This document shows positions 17,876 to 26,288 of a DNA stretch of 64,000 bases, piece after piece. Location of the stretch: positions 68,787 to 132,786 of the forward strand of contig WRJC01000002.1 of assembly GCA_009782405.1 (NCBI GenBank), written 5' to 3'. This DNA is from Oscillospiraceae bacterium. Its GTDB lineage: Bacteria > Bacillota_A > Clostridia > Oscillospirales > WRJC01. The number at the start of each line of letters is the position of its first letter. The first letter of the stretch is position 1. A model generated the notes under the pieces. The model did no database searches, was not told where the DNA came from, and saw only the letters and a list, made by a program, of their open reading frames with translations. A program made the translations under genes and the position numbers.

Positions 17876-19669
17876 ATGATGAAACGAAATTTAGCTATAA
17901 TAACAGCTGTTGTTTTGATCATTGCGGCCTTTCCCATATATGCGGGCGCCGCCGATTCCGACTTTGAAATCAAAAATGGCGTATTGGTCAGGTATAATGG
18001 GAGAAACGGAGTGGTAAACGTGCCGGAGACGGTCACGGCTATTGGGGATTATGCTTTTTCCAAAAATTCTTTCGTCAGCAATGTCACTTTGCCGATTTAC
18101 GTCACGAGGATAGGCGATTTCGCATTCAACGAATGTTCGAATTTGAGGAGCATAAAAATCAACAACGGGGTCACTGAAATCGGATCTTACGCTTTCAAGG
18201 ATTGCCAATATTTATCGGCTGCAAATCTCCCCGACAGCGTCAAGACGATCGGCACCGGAGCATTTTCAAATTGCTATTCCCTTTCGAACTTAAAATTCGG
18301 CGCGAACCTCACGAGCATCGGTTCGCGGGCTTTTTCGATGTGCATTCAATTCACGGAAATAAATATTCCGTCCAATTTGGCTTCTATTGGAACCGCCGCT
18401 TTTTCGTCCTGTTTCAATCTAAAAAATTATACCGTATCGGAAGAAAATAAAAATTTTTCCGCTTTTGACGGAGTGCTCTATTCCAAAGACGAAAAAACGT
18501 TAGTCGCTTATCCGCAGGGCAAAATCGGCGCATATACATTGCGCGAAAAAACGACGATTATTTCCGGCGGCGCTTTTTCATACGCCGTTGGTTTGGCGGG
18601 AATAACAGGAACGCAGAATGTGGAAAGGGTGAACGAATCCGCTTTTGAATATTGCGTTGGCCTTCGCGACATATATTTTCCAAATGCTTCGCTGGTTCAT
18701 GATCGTTCTTTTTACGGCTGTTCATCGTTGAAAACGGTGCGTTTGGGAGGCGCGGCCATCGGGCAATATGCTTTTGCCGAATGCTCCATGCTGAGTACCG
18801 TCATTATTGGCGAAGGCGCGATACTTCTTAACGATTTTGCTTTCGGATGGTGCCCGAATCTGACAGATCTCGTGTTGCCGTCGACTATCCAGCTGATCGG
18901 AAGCAACGTATTTTCCTATACCCCCAAGGACACAAAAATCTTTTGTGAAATCGGAAGCGTTCCGTACCAATATTTCAAGACATTCAACATGATTTGCGTT
19001 CCATTGCCCAAACCTTCGGACTGGGCTGTCGATATTTTGAAATCTGCCGATAAATTTGCAACCGCAAACCTCCAAATCGGATACAAGGAAAATGCCACGC
19101 GCTATCAATTCACGCTGGCAGCCGCAAATTTTTTGGAACAATATTACAATAAAAAGGTGGACGAGCTCGTAGTGGAACGCGAACTCGCTGTCGGGCAATT
19201 TTCCGATTCTTACGATATTGACGTTATGTTGGTCAGTGCGCTCGGAGTAGTCAAAGGAACCGGCGACGGGCTGTTTTCGCCCGATGCGCTGCTGACGCGC
19301 GAACAGGCTGCCACGCTAATGCACCGCGTCATGTTGGATGTGCTGCCGCCGGAGCCGGAAAAAGAGCCTGCCGGGGATTTGCCCGAAGAAGAGGAAAATG
19401 ACGAGCCCGAAGAAGAAGCGATAGAGGAAAACGAGGAAAACGAAGAAGAAGCACCCGAAGATGAAACGGACGATTTATTTGATTTGGATTACAAGGATAC
19501 CGGAAAAATATCTGATTGGGCCCTGGAAGCCGTAAAAGTGATGACGGAAAAAGGCATCATGGTGGGCGACGGCGAAAATTTCAATCCGAAACAACCCTGC
19601 ACCCGCGAAATGTGCATCATAATGTTTTCGAGGCTTTGGGATGCGGTAAATCCACAAACAACAAAATAA
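17876..19669 (+). CDS. Surface protein with BspA-type LRR and SLH domains
   Basis: About 597 residues. A signal peptide (NLAIITAVVLIIAAFPIYAGA) is followed by BspA/LRR_5 repeats with the pattern I-G-x-x-A-F-x-x-C-x-x-L (for example IGTGAFSNCYSLSNLKFG) over about residues 40-375. The C-terminal part has SLH-type segments (DWAVDILKSADKFATANL; SPDALLTREQAATLMHRV; DWALEAVKVMTEKGIMVG) interrupted by a Glu-rich linker of about 50 residues. SLH domains bind pyruvylated secondary wall polymers, so this is an outer surface protein that may bind host or environmental ligands. ATG 17876 is chosen (GAGGA 10 bases upstream); ATG 17879 is equally possible. An upstream in-frame ATG lies inside the hairpin. 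Confidence 0.88.
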   Translation: MMKRNLAIITAVVLIIAAFPIYAGAADSDFEIKNGVLVRYNGRNGVVNVPETVTAIGDYAFSKNSFVSNVTLPIYVTRIGDFAFNECSNLRSIKINNGVTEIGSYAFKDCQYLSAANLPDSVKTIGTGAFSNCYSLSNLKFGANLTSIGSRAFSMCIQFTEINIPSNLASIGTAAFSSCFNLKNYTVSEENKNFSAFDGVLYSKDEKTLVAYPQGKIGAYTLREKTTIISGGAFSYAVGLAGITGTQNVERVNESAFEYCVGLRDIYFPNASLVHDRSFYGCSSLKTVRLGGAAIGQYAFAECSMLSTVIIGEGAILLNDFAFGWCPNLTDLVLPSTIQLIGSNVFSYTPKDTKIFCEIGSVPYQYFKTFNMICVPLPKPSDWAVDILKSADKFATANLQIGYKENATRYQFTLAAANFLEQYYNKKVDELVVERELAVGQFSDSYDIDVMLVSALGVVKGTGDGLFSPDALLTREQAATLMHRVMLDVLPPEPEKEPAGDLPEEEENDEPEEEAIEENEENEEEAPEDETDDLFDLDYKDTGKISDWALEAVKVMTEKGIMVGDGENFNPKQPCTREMCIIMFSRLWDAVNPQTTK

Positions 19670-19689
19670 TGGAAATATAAACGACAAAA

Positions 19690-19735
19690 AACAGAGGCTG
19701 AATATATTTCAGGCCTTGTTTTTTGTTTTTTTTTG
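19690..19735 (+). terminator. Rho-independent terminator after the LRR/SLH gene
   Basis: Interrupted stem with arms at about 19690-19702 and 19708-19720, one bulge on each side, followed by a long T-rich tract (19719-19740). Confidence 0.65.
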
Positions 19736-19742
19736 TTTGTCA

Positions 19743-19771
19743 TTGACTTTTGATAAAAAATATGATATAAT
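19743..19771 (+). promoter_or_regulatory. Promoter of the ECF S-component gene
   Basis: TTGACT (19743-19748), 17-base spacer, TATAAT (19766-19771) preceded by TGA (extended -10). Transcript start near 19778 leaves only about 34 bases before the start codon, too short for a riboswitch. Confidence 0.75.
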
Positions 19772-19811
19772 CTATGCAGACAATTATAAAATAAAAAGGA
19801 AATTAATTATC

Positions 19812-20492
19812 GTGAAACAAGGAATCGATATAAAAAAACTGGCGACAATCGCCACTCTCGGAGCGGTCGCTTTTTTGGCTATGCTCCTCTCGAAGATGTT
19901 GCCGCCATTGGTGCCGTTCCCGCCATTGCAGTATGACTCCAAAGATGTGATCATCTTAATCGGGGGATTTCTATACGGGCCGATCGCCGCCGCCGCCATG
20001 TCCGCAATTGTTTCTTTGGTTGAAATGGTCACGGTGAGCGGAACCGGAATTATCGGCCTGTTGATGAATGTGGTTTCGACTTGTTCGTTTGCTTGCGTGG
20101 CCGCTTTTGTTTATAAGTACGGCCCTAAAAAAAAGACGCTGCCCGGAGCGGTCGTCGGGCTTCTGATTGGCGTGGTTTCGATGGTTTTTGTAATGATGGC
20201 GTATAATTACCTGCTCACGCCCATATTTACCGGATATCCGCGCGAAATAGTGGCGGGAATGCTGATCCCGGTGTTTTTGCCTTTCAACCTGCTCAAAGGC
20301 GGATTAAATGCCTCTATTGCAATGCTCATATACAAACCGCTGTCAACCGCGTTGCGCAAATTGCGTTTTGTGTCCGTTTCCGATGAAAACGCCGCAAAAA
20401 CAGGAAAAATAAACATCGGGGTTATATTGGCTTCTTTATTTTTCTCAGCTACTTTCGTTTTGCTTATGCTTGTTTTCGCGGGAGCTATTTAA
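19812..20492 (+). CDS. ECF transporter S component (RibU-like)
   Basis: 226 residues with about six membrane segments. The N-terminal half holds the ECF S-component pattern in which an A-x-x-x-A helix (LATIATLGAVAFLAML) is followed by PPLQYDSKDVIILIGGFLYGP, written here in part as PLQYDSKDV and GGFLYGP. This pattern resembles riboflavin (RibU) and related vitamin S components. S components bind a vitamin and work with a shared EcfAA'T energising module, not present here. The start is GTG 19812 because the promoter excludes any start before 19778; AAAAAGGA lies 11 bases upstream. The ligand cannot be read from sequence; there is no FMN riboswitch to support riboflavin. Confidence 0.8.
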   Translation: MKQGIDIKKLATIATLGAVAFLAMLLSKMLPPLVPFPPLQYDSKDVIILIGGFLYGPIAAAAMSAIVSLVEMVTVSGTGIIGLLMNVVSTCSFACVAAFVYKYGPKKKTLPGAVVGLLIGVVSMVFVMMAYNYLLTPIFTGYPREIVAGMLIPVFLPFNLLKGGLNASIAMLIYKPLSTALRKLRFVSVSDENAAKTGKINIGVILASLFFSATFVLLMLVFAGAI

Positions 20493-20534
20493 TGCGTGTT
20501 TCAATATGAATTGAAAAAGGAAGGATGATATAAA

Positions 20535-21131
20535 ATGCCAAAATCAAAATTGTTTGCCTTGTCGCTCGCTTTATCCCTCGTTTTGGCGCTGCCGATATTT
20601 TTGGGCCCGTCGATTCCGGTGAGCGGGGCGGAATCAAACGCCGCCGCCGGTTCGGCGGACGACCCGCTCGTGACTTTGAGTTATATAAACAAAGTATTCA
20701 AGCCTCAAATTGAAGAATCAATTTTAAAAGCCGCCGAACAAAAAGCCGCCCAAACAGTTGCCGAAAAATTGAAAGATTTCAATCCGGGAGCGGCCACAAA
20801 CTCGCCTTCACCGACGCCGATACAGAACACATACATAATGTCTGACGGAGCTTCGTCTTCCTATGTTACGCTGGAATTGACAAAAGGGCAGAAGCTTCGG
20901 GTCAAGGAAGGTTCGCTTGAGCTCGTGCTGCGCCCCGGAAGCGGCGCCGTGGTCATATCGAATTTCCAGACGCAGGGAATAGCCGATTTGACCACCGGAG
21001 AAGAACTCCTCAACGGAAAAAGTTTGCCCATAAACCACTCCCTGCTGATTCCGAGAAATGACGGCAGGGGAATTTCGGTAACTTCGGTTATCGCATATGT
21101 GATGGTTCGAGGCGATTATGAAATATATTAA
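20535..21131 (+). CDS. Small secreted protein upstream of SpoIID, function unknown
   Basis: 198 residues. A signal peptide (LFALSLALSLVLALPIFLG) is followed by an Ala/Asp-rich segment, a short helix (AAEQKAAQTVAEKLKDF) and a C-terminal domain of about 90 residues predicted to be beta-rich (SYVTLELTKGQKLRVKEGS; SLELVLRPGSGAVVI). I do not recognise the family. It has an AGGAAGG ribosome binding site and overlaps the downstream SpoIID gene by 14 bases, so the two are made together. That coupling suggests a joint role at the cell wall, possibly in recruiting or controlling the SpoIID-type enzyme (inference). Confidence 0.75.
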   Translation: MPKSKLFALSLALSLVLALPIFLGPSIPVSGAESNAAAGSADDPLVTLSYINKVFKPQIEESILKAAEQKAAQTVAEKLKDFNPGAATNSPSPTPIQNTYIMSDGASSSYVTLELTKGQKLRVKEGSLELVLRPGSGAVVISNFQTQGIADLTTGEELLNGKSLPINHSLLIPRNDGRGISVTSVIAYVMVRGDYEIY

Positions 21132-22893
21132 GTTTTTTGTTTTTGTTTTGGCGTGTTTTTCGATTTTATCTCCGGTTGGGGTGGTCAGCGCCGAAAGCTA
21201 CGCTTCAAACCCGAATATGCGCATTGGCTTGATCTATGACAGCGGAATAGTCGAAAGTTTCCAAAGTTCCGCAGAAAACGGATTTTATTTCGGGAGCGTC
21301 AAAGATTCCCCCACTTCGGTTTTCGATGTTTTCTTCTATGCAAAAAACGCCAAAATAACGGTGGTGCATATAGCGAATTTGGCCAAAAATTCCGTCGGCG
21401 GGTATTATGCGGCAAACAGCAACATAAAAATCGGCAAATACAACATCGAATTCGAAAAAAAGTTTCCGAATTTTTCCGAAGCTTTCAATTTCATCGACGG
21501 GCTCTCCGCGAACGCATTTCCAAACCCGTTTCCCGCATATATAAACGGCGCGATATCGGTGCGTTTCGGCAATTTTTCGTCCTTGGAAGCGGCGAATTCG
21601 CAAATTTCCCAAAGTTCCAAAAATTCCGCAATTTCGCTCAAAGTGGCGGCGGACTCAAATAAAACCGCTGTGGTCATCAATCCTGAAACAGATTTGATTT
21701 TGTTCCAATACGAGGACGGCGACAACAATTTCGCCGCATCCGCCGCGAATTCGACAAATTTAGCCTATGGGAGCCAAATCGGCGAATTGTCCTCCAACAA
21801 TACGGCTTACACCGTTTCTCCTGCAGGAAACGTATATGCGGGCGCCTTGATATACCGCATAAAAAACGCCGGAGTGGAAGTGATATGCCTCATTTCCCTC
21901 GATGACTACATAAAAGGCGTGCTTCCCTATGAAATATCGCCGGTTTGGCATGAAGAAGCGATGAAAGCCTTTTCCATCGCGGTGAGGACATATGCCATAG
22001 CTTCTTCGAACAAGCATTCGGCAAGCGGGTTTATGCTTTGCAATTCCGCGCACTGCCAACTTTATTTGGGTTCGAACAGGGCAAATGACCAAACAAACGC
22101 AGCCGTGGATGCCACAAAAGATATGGTCATGACTTATGAAAACAAAATCATACAAGCGGTGTACCATTCTTCAAGCGGCGGGGTCACGGAAAACCACAAC
22201 GACGCTTGGGGCGGAGATCTGAGATACCCCTATTTGGCAAGCGTCCCGGTACCCCTTGAAAAATACGCCACGCCGGGAAGGTCCAATTCGCTCTGGACCA
22301 ACAGCGTTTCGCCGAAAGAGCTTTACGAATATTTGACCGGCGCAAGCCCGCAGGCATCGAGATTTGCAGGCAAGCTAAATTCAAACATAGCAAAAATCGC
22401 CATAACCCAGCGTTCCCCTAATTCAAATTACGCAAAAAGCGTGAGCGTTACCGATGTCAACGGCAACACGGTCCAAATAACCAATTCGGACACGATAAGA
22501 AGCACGTTTACCAGGTATGCCAATAGCGCGAACATGGACATATACAAATCGTTTAAATTTAAAAGCAACTTGATGCCATCAAGCCAAAAAGCGCTGCAGC
22601 AGGACATAGAACTTGGGAAAACGTATATGATAACTGCAAACGGGCTTACGAAATCCATTTCCGGCGACGGGAATCTGAACGTGCTGGCTTCCGGCGGCAA
22701 ATATGCAATACAGGCTTATGCGAGCGGGAACGATTTCATATTCGACGGAAAAGGCTGGGGCCACGGCGTGGGTTTGAGCCAGTGGGGGATGCAGGACATG
22801 GCCGAAGCGGGAATTGCCCATCAAGCGATTTTGAAGACGTTTTACACAGGCGTTTCAATAGAAAAATTGACAACCTTGAATAATGGCGGATAA
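21118..22893 (+). CDS. SpoIID/LytB domain protein
   Basis: 591 residues. A signal peptide is followed by an N-terminal region with a SPOR-like segment, and the SpoIID domain spans about residues 250-590. Key segments are SLDDYIKGVLPYEIS (with the conserved Glu of SpoIID lytic transglycosylases), EAMKAFSIAVRTYAI, the pair of Cys in FMLCNSAHCQLY, VYHSSSGG, and the C-terminal GKGWGHGVGLSQWG. SpoIID cleaves denuded glycan strands during engulfment; LytB types act in amidase control. The architecture with an extra N-terminal part is that of vegetative SpoIID/LytB proteins, so it is not proof of sporulation. It overlaps the small secreted gene upstream; galU follows after 26 bases. Confidence 0.9.
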   Translation: MKYIKFFVFVLACFSILSPVGVVSAESYASNPNMRIGLIYDSGIVESFQSSAENGFYFGSVKDSPTSVFDVFFYAKNAKITVVHIANLAKNSVGGYYAANSNIKIGKYNIEFEKKFPNFSEAFNFIDGLSANAFPNPFPAYINGAISVRFGNFSSLEAANSQISQSSKNSAISLKVAADSNKTAVVINPETDLILFQYEDGDNNFAASAANSTNLAYGSQIGELSSNNTAYTVSPAGNVYAGALIYRIKNAGVEVICLISLDDYIKGVLPYEISPVWHEEAMKAFSIAVRTYAIASSNKHSASGFMLCNSAHCQLYLGSNRANDQTNAAVDATKDMVMTYENKIIQAVYHSSSGGVTENHNDAWGGDLRYPYLASVPVPLEKYATPGRSNSLWTNSVSPKELYEYLTGASPQASRFAGKLNSNIAKIAITQRSPNSNYAKSVSVTDVNGNTVQITNSDTIRSTFTRYANSANMDIYKSFKFKSNLMPSSQKALQQDIELGKTYMITANGLTKSISGDGNLNVLASGGKYAIQAYASGNDFIFDGKGWGHGVGLSQWGMQDMAEAGIAHQAILKTFYTGVSIEKLTTLNNGG

Positions 22894-22919
22894 ATACGAA
22901 TAAATGCGGAGGAATTTTT

Positions 22920-23855
22920 ATGCGGAAGAAAAAAATAACCAAAGCGGTGATACTCGCCGCGGGGCTGGGCACCAGGATGCTGCCAATCGCGAAATCGGTT
23001 CCAAAGGAGATGCTGCCAATCGCCGAAAAGCCCGCAATGCAGTACAACATAGAAGAAGCGGTGGCTTCGGGCGTCACCGACATATTGATAATAACCAACA
23101 GGGGAAAAGAAATTATTGAAAATTATTTCGACTATTCGCCCGAATACGAATCGCTGCTCGAGCGCAAAAGCGACGAAAGAAGCAAAAAAACGCTTGAAAC
23201 AATAAAGGAAATCCCGAATTTGGCAAATATCCACTATATCCGCCAAAAAGAACCGAAAGGGCTCGGACACGCCGTGTTGTGCGCGAAATCTTTTGTGGGC
23301 GAAGATGATTTTTTGGTCATCTACGGCGACGACATAATCATCGGAGCGGTTCCCGCCTGCAAAGAATTGGTGGATGTATACGAAAAGAACGGCGGGGGCG
23401 TTTGCGTGGCCGCCGTCAAAGAAGTCGAACTCGAAAAGGTGAAAATTTATTGTTCGCTCAAGGTAAAATCGGTCGAAAACTGCGCGGACAATACCGAATT
23501 TTATGTTTACGACATGATCGAGAAACCCAAAACGGAAAAAGAAATTTTTTCGCGTTATGCCATTTTGGGCAGGGTCTTGCTTACTCCGGAAATATTTGCC
23601 ATCCTCGAGAATCAAAAACCCGGAACGGGAAACGAAATCCAGCTCACCGATTCCATGAGAACTCTGGTGACTTCGGTTCCCGAAAATGCCCGCGCCAAAA
23701 TGATCGCCAAAGTGTTTTCGGGGGAACGCCACGACATGGGTTCGAAACTCGGGTTTTTGCGGGCGAATGTGATAGAAGGGGTGAAAAATCCCGAATTCGG
23801 AGAAGATTTCAAAGAGTTTTTGAAGGAGTTTGCAGCTTCCCTTTTAAACTCGTAA
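22920..23855 (+). CDS. galU: UTP-glucose-1-phosphate uridylyltransferase
   Basis: 311 residues, close to the usual GalU length. The nucleotide-binding signature AAGLGTRMLPIAKSVPKEM is complete, and IREKE-type segments are present (HYIRQKEPKGLGHAVLCAK, DDFLVIYGDDI, EIQLTDSMRTL). The enzyme makes UDP-glucose in the cytoplasm for wall polymers, glycolipids and exopolysaccharide. GGAGG lies 7 bases before ATG. It follows the SpoIID/LytB gene after 26 bases, and a dCMP-deaminase-like gene follows after 28, so it may be part of one transcript. Confidence 0.95.
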   Translation: MRKKKITKAVILAAGLGTRMLPIAKSVPKEMLPIAEKPAMQYNIEEAVASGVTDILIITNRGKEIIENYFDYSPEYESLLERKSDERSKKTLETIKEIPNLANIHYIRQKEPKGLGHAVLCAKSFVGEDDFLVIYGDDIIIGAVPACKELVDVYEKNGGGVCVAAVKEVELEKVKIYCSLKVKSVENCADNTEFYVYDMIEKPKTEKEIFSRYAILGRVLLTPEIFAILENQKPGTGNEIQLTDSMRTLVTSVPENARAKMIAKVFSGERHDMGSKLGFLRANVIEGVKNPEFGEDFKEFLKEFAASLLNS

Positions 23856-23883
23856 CGAACGCGGGAGAGGAAAACGACAATTT

Positions 23884-24369
23884 ATGGAAAGAATAAGCAA
23901 AATAAATTACCATCTCGACATCGCCGAAACGGTGGCTTCGAGGAGCACTTGCCTGAGAAAAAAATACGGGGCGATAATAGTGAAAAACGACGTCATAATC
24001 GCCACGGGGTATTGCGGCTCCCCGCGAGGCAGGAAAAATTGCTGCGACATGGGGAGCTGCATAAGGGAAGACATGAACATACCCAGGGGCGAAAGATACG
24101 AGCTCTGTCGTTCTGTCCATGCCGAAGCGAACGCCATAATCTCCGCTTCGAGGGAACAGATGCTCGGGGCTGTGATGTATGAAGCCTGCGTGTCCCCTTC
24201 CGACAATTCAATAATTAGCCCCGTGGACAGTTGCCAGATGTGCAAAAAATTGATAATAAACGCCGGAATAGCGCAAATTTTTTACAGGGATTCAAAAGAC
24301 GGCTACCACTTCCAAAACGTCGCAGACTGGATCAGTGACGATGACAGTTTGGGAACGATCGGCTATTGA
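23884..24369 (+). CDS. dCMP-deaminase family zinc enzyme
   Basis: 161 residues. Zinc-dependent cytidine/deoxycytidylate deaminase motifs are visible: SVHAEANAI with the catalytic H-A-E (about residues 78-86), and DSCQMCKKLI with the two zinc Cys. The usual P before the first Cys (P-C-x-x-C) is Ser. A Cys-rich stretch between them (RKNCCDMGSC) matches the extra Cys/His insert of ComEB-type dCMP deaminases. The likely reaction is dCMP to dUMP for dTTP synthesis. It is convergent with the SLH gene (24-base gap), with only a weak hairpin between. Confidence 0.85.
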   Translation: MERISKINYHLDIAETVASRSTCLRKKYGAIIVKNDVIIATGYCGSPRGRKNCCDMGSCIREDMNIPRGERYELCRSVHAEANAIISASREQMLGAVMYEACVSPSDNSIISPVDSCQMCKKLIINAGIAQIFYRDSKDGYHFQNVADWISDDDSLGTIGY

Positions 24370-24392
24370 TTTGATTTTTGGATTTGGCAAAT

Positions 24393-26153
24393 TTACCAAA
24401 TTTTCATGAACAGTCGATACAGAACCATAGCCGCTTCGCCCCTTGTCATCGTGGCGCCCGGATTGAATTTGCCGTCTGTGCGCGGCACTATCAAATCCGC
24501 CATCGAAGCTAAAGCAAAATCTTCGATTCCCCAATCCGGCAATGCGTTTTTATCGGTGAATTTTTTCAAATATTTGTCTATGTCGGCCGGCGTTTTGTAT
24601 TTCATTTCGCTTCGAAGCGTCCGCGCGGCTATAGCTATTATCTGTTCTTTTTTTATTTGCAAGTCGGGGGCGAATATCGTCGCGCTCATCCCGTTTATGA
24701 TGCCGTAGACTTTTGCCGTGCCTATCGCCCCGAAATACCATTTGTTCCTTTTTACGTCTGTGAATTTTCCGTCTGTGTTTTCGTCGAATCTCGAAACGAG
24801 CGTGCGAACTATCATCGCGGTTATTTCCGCCCTGGTGATCTCGCCGTCGGGTTCAAAAGTGTGCTGGCTTGTGCCGTTAATTATGCCTTTCGAAGCGAGC
24901 ATTCTTATTGCTTCCTGCATTTGATCCGATTTTTTCAATATGTCTCCGAAATCTTTTTTGTTTTCTTTCACTGTGTAGATATCGCTGTACCTGATGCGAG
25001 TGTCGATTTTTTTGGTTTGAGGGTTGTATTTGCCTCCGATCGGAGTCCCGTCGGAACAAAATACCGCTTGATAATTCACATCGCCGGGAGCCGGGTCAAA
25101 TGAATATTTTATATTTTCCGTCAAGTCCTGGCTGAGGGTGACTTTATATTGGACTTCATTTTGCGAAGATGCGACAAATTTTGCATTTGCGAGCATGGTC
25201 GACCCCGATGAAGGCGATGGGTATGCAAATGTATGAATTGCCGGGCTTCCCGATTTTCCCGATGTGATTTTTTCGGTCGTTATGATTAGTTCGTTTGCCC
25301 GGATGTCCGTCAATATGACGCAATTTGGAATGCATATCGAATAATCAGGTGTTTGGATTATTATATTTTCCGGAGCCGCCGCCGCAATCGATGGTTTGAG
25401 CTTTATCGAAAGTCTGTCGGATTTTGCGCTTTTGTAAGTCACGGCAGTCCTTATTTCCCGCATAGGTTCGATATCCGCTTCCAAAAATATGCTTTCGGCA
25501 AATTCCTTCAATAATTTGGCTTGTTCTTGCAAATCTTCCAGCAAAAATTTGGTCAATATGAATTCATCGCCCGTTATTTCCATTGCGGCGCACTTTGCGA
25601 TTTCGTTTTCCGCAAAAAGGATCGCCATATCCACTTCGTGCGGCGAAGATTTTTGGTCGGGGGTCATTTCGGCTACATAATCCCAAACGTTTTCGAGGGG
25701 GAGCGCCGGAGGCAAATCAATTTCTTCCGCGATTTCTTCGGTTTCCCCATTTGTTTTTGTTTCGGGGGGCGACCAAATCACCGACGGAACCGTGGGGGCT
25801 TCCGTAGTGGTGGTAGGCTCCGTAGTAGGCGCGATTGTAGTGGGCGGAACCGTCGTGGGCGCGACTGTAGTGGGCGCAATTGTAGTAGGCGCGATCGTCG
25901 TGGGCGGAATTGTGGTGGGCGGTTCCGTGAAAATGATTATATAATACCCGTCTCCATCGGTTATAAAGCAGCTGTCATCATCGGAATACCCACAAATATC
26001 GCTCACATATGAACCTTCAAAATCAGTCACATATGACGACCCAATAATGTCCCCTTCCATCGATAAAACTGAATTGGAATAAAAAACCAGCATAATCGAA
26101 ATAATGGCGAAACCCATCGCAAACAAAAACGCGTCTTTGAAAATTTTTTTCAT
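24393..26153 (-). CDS. SLH-domain surface protein with Thr/Pro linker
   Basis: 586 residues. An N-terminal membrane segment or signal (AFLFAMGFAIISIMLVFYS) is followed by a low-complexity linker of P-T-T units (about residues 79-120), a middle domain of about 250 residues that I do not recognise (beta-rich, with IKYSFDPAPGDVNYQAV), and three SLH repeats at the C-terminus (about residues 405-586; e.g. EAIRMLASKGIINGTSQ, FTDVKRNKWYFGAIGTAKVY and GIEDFALASMADLIV). It should be displayed on the wall through SLH. ATG 26153 is preferred over GTG 26162 because AAAGG is 12 bases upstream rather than 3. It lies 135 bases behind the kinase gene on the same strand, with a direct repeat between. Confidence 0.85.
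   Translation of the reverse strand: MKKIFKDAFLFAMGFAIISIMLVFYSNSVLSMEGDIIGSSYVTDFEGSYVSDICGYSDDDSCFITDGDGYYIIIFTEPPTTIPPTTIAPTTIAPTTVAPTTVPPTTIAPTTEPTTTTEAPTVPSVIWSPPETKTNGETEEIAEEIDLPPALPLENVWDYVAEMTPDQKSSPHEVDMAILFAENEIAKCAAMEITGDEFILTKFLLEDLQEQAKLLKEFAESIFLEADIEPMREIRTAVTYKSAKSDRLSIKLKPSIAAAAPENIIIQTPDYSICIPNCVILTDIRANELIITTEKITSGKSGSPAIHTFAYPSPSSGSTMLANAKFVASSQNEVQYKVTLSQDLTENIKYSFDPAPGDVNYQAVFCSDGTPIGGKYNPQTKKIDTRIRYSDIYTVKENKKDFGDILKKSDQMQEAIRMLASKGIINGTSQHTFEPDGEITRAEITAMIVRTLVSRFDENTDGKFTDVKRNKWYFGAIGTAKVYGIINGMSATIFAPDLQIKKEQIIAIAARTLRSEMKYKTPADIDKYLKKFTDKNALPDWGIEDFALASMADLIVPRTDGKFNPGATMTRGEAAMVLYRLFMKIW
25785..25922 (-). repeat. Tandem 15-base units encoding Pro-Thr-Thr linker
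   Basis: Imperfect 15-base units encode about eight copies of (I/V)-(A/P)-P-T-T within the SLH gene. Such linkers are stiff and often O-glycosylated. The array could vary in copy number by slippage. Confidence 0.7.
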
Positions 26154-26208
26154 GTTTGACACCGGCCTTTCTATTTATTTATATTTTTAGCTGTTCACCA
26201 AAAATATA

Positions 26209-26249
26209 TCACATGCCGGTCTCAATTCAATCACATCCGCTCTCATTTC
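26209..26249. promoter_or_regulatory. Imperfect direct repeat (22-base period) upstream of the SLH gene
   Basis: TCACATGCCGGTCTCAATTC (26209-26228) and TCACATCCGCTCTCATTTC (26231-26249) are 16-17 bases alike and two helical turns apart; a third partial TCACAATGC begins at 26252. Weak promoter-like elements on the minus strand (ATTCAA read as TTGAAT, 26225-26230; AATATA read as TATATT, 26203-26208; spacer 16) overlap the first copy, so it may be an operator. Confidence 0.4.
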
Positions 26250-26288
26250 ACTCACAATGCAAAAAAAAATTTTAAAAATACGCGCAAA

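Noticed and set aside
19772..19811. Possible FMN riboswitch before the ECF S-component gene
   Set aside because: The leader is only about 34 bases, too short for any known vitamin riboswitch.
24378..24403. Weak hairpin between the dCMP-deaminase and SLH genes
   Set aside because: Only 6 A/T-rich pairs, partly inside the SLH gene's end; not listed as a terminator.
25785..25922. Tandem repeats resembling a short CRISPR array
   Set aside because: Units are in frame, 15 bases long, without spacers, and encode a Pro-Thr linker.
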